A model generated the notes under the pieces. It had not been told where the DNA came from, did no database searches, and saw nothing but the letters and a program-made list of their open reading frames with translations. Positions 59,045 through 64,000 of a DNA stretch of 64,000 nucleotides are shown piece after piece. The position numbers were made by a program, and so were the translations under genes. Numbering within the stretch: the first letter of the stretch is position 1; each line of letters begins with the position of its first letter. Location of the stretch: NCBI RefSeq assembly GCF_050586345.1, contig NZ_JBOCEF010000005.1:62001-126000 (forward strand). Reading direction: 5' to 3'. The stretch comes from JBOCEF01 sp050586345 (lineage in GTDB: Bacteria > Pseudomonadota > Alphaproteobacteria > Rhodobacterales > Rhodobacteraceae).

Positions 59045-59578
59045 ATGAGCAGCATCTCCCTTTCCCGCGCCGCCCTCGCCGCCCTGCTGGCGCTGGGCCT
59101 GGCGGCCTGTTCGAACACCACCGAGGAGGAGGCCGCCGCGCTGTCCAACCTCGGGGCCGGCGCCGGCGCGAACGGCGCCAACGCCGCCGCGGGCGCGCTC
59201 GACCCGACCTCGATCGAGTATTTCGAGACCGAGATCGGCGACCGCGTCCTGTTCGCCACCGACAGCTCCTCGCTGTCGCCCGAGGCGCAGGCGACCCTGC
59301 GCGCCCAGGCGCAGTGGCTGATGGCCAACCCGGCCCGCTCGGCCATCGTCGAGGGCCACGCGGATGAGCGCGGCACGCGCGAGTACAACCTCGCGCTCGG
59401 CGCCCGCCGCGCCGCCGCCGCGCGCAACTTCCTGGTGGCCGAGGGCGTGGACCCGTCCCGCCTGCGCTCGGTCACCTTCGGCAAGGAACGCCCCGAGGCG
59501 CTGTGCTCGGCCGACGCCTGCTGGTCCCAGAACCGCCGCGCCGTGACCGTGATGGCCGGCCCGGGCCCGGTGTCCTGA
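59045..59578 (+). CDS. pal: Pal, peptidoglycan-associated lipoprotein
   Basis: This 177-residue outer-membrane lipoprotein has the lipobox LAAC with lipidated C22 and an OmpA-like peptidoglycan-binding domain (RVLFATDSSSLSPEAQATL, IVEGHADERGTREYNLALGARRA). The C-terminal SQNRRAVTVM is typical. The ATG is preceded by GAGGAGACAGAC. Its lipid tail would be completed by Lnt, encoded at 19587. cpoB overlaps its stop by one base. Confidence 0.96.
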   Translation: MSSISLSRAALAALLALGLAACSNTTEEEAAALSNLGAGAGANGANAAAGALDPTSIEYFETEIGDRVLFATDSSSLSPEAQATLRAQAQWLMANPARSAIVEGHADERGTREYNLALGARRAAAARNFLVAEGVDPSRLRSVTFGKERPEALCSADACWSQNRRAVTVMAGPGPVS

Positions 59579-60336
59579 TGACCGCCCTTTCGATCAGCGC
59601 GCGCGCCCGGGGCCTGTCCCGGGCGCGCGCCGCCCTGCTGGCGCTGGCCGTCTCCCCCGCGCTCGTCGCCCCCGCCCACGCCCAGCAGGCGGCGGGCTCC
59701 GAGGCGGTGGTGCGGATCCAGCAGCTCGAGGAAGAGATCCGGCGCCTGAACGGGCGGCTGGAGCAGCTCGAGCACCGGCTGGACCGCGTCGCCCGCGACG
59801 GCGGGATGCGGATCGGCGCGCTGGAATCGCAGATGCTGGAGCAGCAGGGGCTCGACCCCTCGATCCTCGGCGACCCGGCGCCGCTGGGCGATCTGTCGAC
59901 CGGCGCCACGGCCGCGCAGGCCACCGGCTCCACCGCGCCGGTGGTGGCGGTGTCCGAGCAGACCGAGTTCGACGCCGCGGTGCGGATGATCCAGACCGGC
60001 GATCCCGCGGGCGGGCGGGCCGAGCTCGAGGCTTTCCGCCGCGCCTATCCCGACAGCCCGCTGTCCGGCCAGGCGCAGCACTGGATCGGCGAGTCGCTGT
60101 TCCTGACCAATGACTTCCGCCGCGCGGCGCAGGTCTACCTGGGCAACATCACCGAGCATCCGGGCAATGCGCGCGCGCCCGAGAGCCTGATCGGCCTCGC
60201 CCTCTCGCTCGAGAAGCTCGGCCAGGTCGGCGAGGCCTGCCTGACCCTGTCCGAGGCGCCGCGCCGCCACCCCAACGCGGCCGAGGCGCTGGCGCGGGCG
60301 GCGGCGGAGGCGACGCGCCTCGGCTGCGACGGCTGA
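59578..60336 (+). CDS. cpoB: CpoB/YbgF, Tol-Pal coordinator
   Basis: This 252-residue periplasmic protein has a signal peptide (ARAALLALAVSPALVAPAHA), a trimerising coiled coil (VRIQQLEEEIRRLNGRLEQL), and C-terminal tetratricopeptide repeats (FDAAVRMIQTGDPAGGRAEL, SPLSGQAQHWIGESLFLTND, YLGNITEHPGNARAPESLIG). CpoB coordinates outer-membrane constriction with septal wall synthesis. The ATG overlaps the pal stop (TGATG). Confidence 0.94.
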   Translation: MTALSISARARGLSRARAALLALAVSPALVAPAHAQQAAGSEAVVRIQQLEEEIRRLNGRLEQLEHRLDRVARDGGMRIGALESQMLEQQGLDPSILGDPAPLGDLSTGATAAQATGSTAPVVAVSEQTEFDAAVRMIQTGDPAGGRAELEAFRRAYPDSPLSGQAQHWIGESLFLTNDFRRAAQVYLGNITEHPGNARAPESLIGLALSLEKLGQVGEACLTLSEAPRRHPNAAEALARAAAEATRLGCDG

Positions 60337-60350
60337 GCGGGCGGGGCGGG

Positions 60351-61700
60351 ATGACCGCCGCGTCGCCCACGCCGCCCCCGACATGGCGCGCCCCGGGGCC
60401 GGACCGCCCCGGGGACGCCGCGGCCGCCGCCGCGGCGCAGGCGACGATCCACGCGGCGCTGGACCGGCTGGCCCCTGACGGCGCGCTGGGCGTCGCCCTT
60501 TCCGGCGGGTCCGACAGCCTCGGGCTGACCCTCGCCGCCCGGGACTGGGCCGCGGCGCGGGGCAGGGCGCTGCACGCCGTCACCATCGACCACCGCCTGC
60601 GCCCGGAAAGCGCCGCCGAGGCCGCCCATGCCGGGGCGGTCTGCGCGGGGCTCGGCATTCCCCACGACATCCTGGCCTGGGAGCATGACGGCGCGCCCGC
60701 GGGCAACCTCGCCGCCGCCGCCCGCGATGCGCGCCGCCGCCTGCTGGCCGACTGGGCGGCGGGGCGCTGCGCCGCGGTGCTGCTGGGCCACACGCGGGAC
60801 GACCAGGCCGAAACGCTGCTGCTGCGCCTCGCCCGCGGGGCGGGGGTGGACGGGCTCTCGGCCATGGCCGAGAGCGCGCGGACCGAGGCCGGGCTGCCGC
60901 TGCTGCGCCCCGCGCTCGGGGCCTCGCGCGAGGGGCTGCGGGCGCTGTGCCGCCGCCACGGGCTCGGCTGGGTCGAGGACCCGACCAACGACGACCTCTC
61001 CCACGACCGCCCCCGCGCCCGCGCCGCGCTCGCCGCCCTTGCGCCGCTGGGGATCGACGCCGCGGGGCTGGCGGCGACGGCGGACCGGCTGCGCGGGCAG
61101 CGCGCGGCGCTCGAGGCGCAGGCGGAGGCGCTGAGCGCAGCGGCGCTCGAAGACGCCGGGGCGGGGGCGCTGCGGCTCGATCTGTCCGCCTGGCGGACGG
61201 CGCCGCGCGACATCCGGCTGCGGGTCCTCGCCGGGGCGCTGCATCGCGTCGCAGGGGGCGCGCGCCCGCGGGCCCGCGCGCTCGGTCCGCTGGCCGATGC
61301 GCTGGAGGCGGCGGGGGAGGGGGCGATGCCCGCCCGCGCGCTGGCCGGCACGCTGACCTCGGCCGCCGGCGGGGCGGCGCTGATCCACCGCGAGCCCGCC
61401 GCCCTGCCGCCCCCGGTCCCGGCCCGCCCGGGCGCCGCCTGGGACGGCCGCTGGCGGGTGGAAAATCCGCCCGAGGGGTGCGTTTTGGGGGCGCTGGGGG
61501 CGGCGGGCCTCTCGGCCCTGAAGCGCGCCCGGGCGGATGGCGCCTGGACCCCGCCCGCCGCCTGGGCGGCCCTGCCGCGCGCCGCCCGCGCCGCCGCCCC
61601 GGCGCTGATGCGCGCAGGCGCGTTGCTCCGCTGCCCCCATGCGGCGTATCCTGACCCGGCGCCGGGGCCGGTCCTTCATGATGATCGTGGGACGAAGTAA
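60351..61700 (+). CDS. tilS: tRNA(Ile)-lysidine synthetase
   Basis: This 449-residue enzyme attaches lysine to C34 of the AUA-reading tRNA-Ile. The PP-loop is ALSGGSDSLGLTLAA. HAVTIDHRLRPESAAEAAHA, LGHTRDDQAETLLLRLARGA and WVEDPTNDD are typical. The N-terminal 40 residues are an Ala/Pro extension. It starts 14 bases after cpoB and precedes ftsH, as in many alphaproteobacteria. Confidence 0.95.
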   Translation: MTAASPTPPPTWRAPGPDRPGDAAAAAAAQATIHAALDRLAPDGALGVALSGGSDSLGLTLAARDWAAARGRALHAVTIDHRLRPESAAEAAHAGAVCAGLGIPHDILAWEHDGAPAGNLAAAARDARRRLLADWAAGRCAAVLLGHTRDDQAETLLLRLARGAGVDGLSAMAESARTEAGLPLLRPALGASREGLRALCRRHGLGWVEDPTNDDLSHDRPRARAALAALAPLGIDAAGLAATADRLRGQRAALEAQAEALSAAALEDAGAGALRLDLSAWRTAPRDIRLRVLAGALHRVAGGARPRARALGPLADALEAAGEGAMPARALAGTLTSAAGGAALIHREPAALPPPVPARPGAAWDGRWRVENPPEGCVLGALGAAGLSALKRARADGAWTPPAAWAALPRAARAAAPALMRAGALLRCPHAAYPDPAPGPVLHDDRGTK

Positions 61701-61855
61701 CGCCCCCTAAGGGCCCTTCGCGGATGATGCGCCGGTGAAAGCCGCGTTGAAACCCGGCCCCCCGACCCTATGTTGGGCGGAACCCCTTGGACGCGAGTCG
61801 CGCGACACCCCCGCGCGCCGCGTCCGTCCGACGCCTCGTGTCTGTGGAGATACCT

Positions 61856-63772
<1,917 letters not shown>

Positions 63773-63792
63773 CGCGCCGGGACGGAACGAAA

Positions 63793-63833
63793 AAGCGCCC
63801 CGCCGGGAGACCGGCGGGGCGCTTCGCGTTTCG
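63793..63833 (+). terminator. Terminator after ftsH
   Basis: AAGCGCCCCGCCGG pairs perfectly with CCGGCGGGGCGCTT around a GAGA tetraloop and is followed by CGCGTTTCGG, the recurring tail of this window. Confidence 0.9.
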
Positions 63834-63895
63834 GGGGGCGCGGGCCTTCGGAGTGATGCGCCGCCGGGGGACGGCGGGGGCCAGGCGGGGCGGCC

Positions 63896-63936
63896 CGCCT
63901 CAGGGGGGACAAGCCCCCCGTTCGCCAGGCCGCGCG
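63896..63936 (-). repeat. REP-like palindromic repeat (copy C)
   Basis: On the minus strand this reads GCGAACGGGGGGCTTGTCCC then CCCTGAGGCGGG, identical over its core to the unit at 23739. The perfect 6-bp hairpin is at 63903-63919. A partner unit, if any, would lie beyond the window end; the rest of 63841-64000 shows no gene. Confidence 0.75.
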
Positions 63937-64000
63937 CGCCCGGGGCGCGCGGGCGCGGGGTGGGCAGGGGCAGGGCGCCGCGAGAGGGGACGCGGCGGCC

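Overview
The window comes from a very GC-rich alphaproteobacterium (roughly 70% G+C by eye), most likely a marine or salt-adapted member of the Rhodobacterales. The evidence is the petABC bc1 operon with a Rhodobacter-type cytochrome b, GcrA, NrdR-RibD, the ybeZ-ybeY-ybeX-lnt-metK-trmB block, aroA-cmk-rpsA-sppA-ihfB-lapA-trpF-trpB-trpA, ruvCAB followed by ybgC-tolQRAB-pal-cpoB-tilS-ftsH, several VPLPA-CTERM surface proteins and an ectoine cluster. Genus cannot be fixed from the sequence. The window is chromosomal; no rRNA, tRNA, CRISPR array, insertion sequence or prophage was recognised.

Layout: 1-2281 is the end of the cytochrome bc1 operon (petA tail, petB, petC, terminator). 2298-4530 holds a VPLPA-CTERM protein and ribD-nrdR on the minus strand. 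4652-9673 is an ectoine island: a MarR regulator (ectR) divergent from ectA-ectB-ectC-ask, with palindromic operator candidates between them and a strong terminator at the end. 9745-15774 carries a second VPLPA-CTERM protein, a lone ABC-2 permease, gcrA, and phoR-phoU without pst genes. 16203-23635 is the phoH(ybeZ)-ybeY-ybeX-lnt-metK-trmB block, with unusual structured intergenic DNA: a four-hairpin array, a predicted three-way junction and REP-like repeats. 23969-26029 encodes a DUF4139 secreted protein. 26324-38305 runs from aroA through rpsA, sppA, ihfB, lapA and trpF to trpB and trpA. The trp genes are interrupted by a beta-lactamase-fold hydrolase, a third VPLPA-CTERM protein and an RGG-rich DUF2158 protein.

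38388-46827 is a mixed stretch: an SDR/LysR divergent pair, a Prx5-type peroxiredoxin, the UvrD/PcrA helicase with a perfect alphaproteobacterial LexA box, a membrane protein of unknown function, msrA, a decayed VPLPA-CTERM gene, prmA and a DUF1127 protein. 47239-63772 is the conserved ruvCAB / tol-pal / tilS-ftsH cluster. Two accessory genes are inserted in it: a repeat-rich membrane protein after ruvB, and an acyltransferase-SGNH gene that carries a one-base frameshift.

Most genes are housekeeping (respiration, riboflavin, shikimate and tryptophan synthesis, recombination, envelope integrity). The less ordinary content is the osmoprotectant island, the scattered VPLPA-CTERM cargo genes, the intergenic repeat and hairpin families, a terminator class sharing the tail TTTCGCGTTTC, and the insertions into otherwise conserved operons. 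Start codons were chosen from Shine-Dalgarno spacing and family N-termini; several are GTG or TTG.
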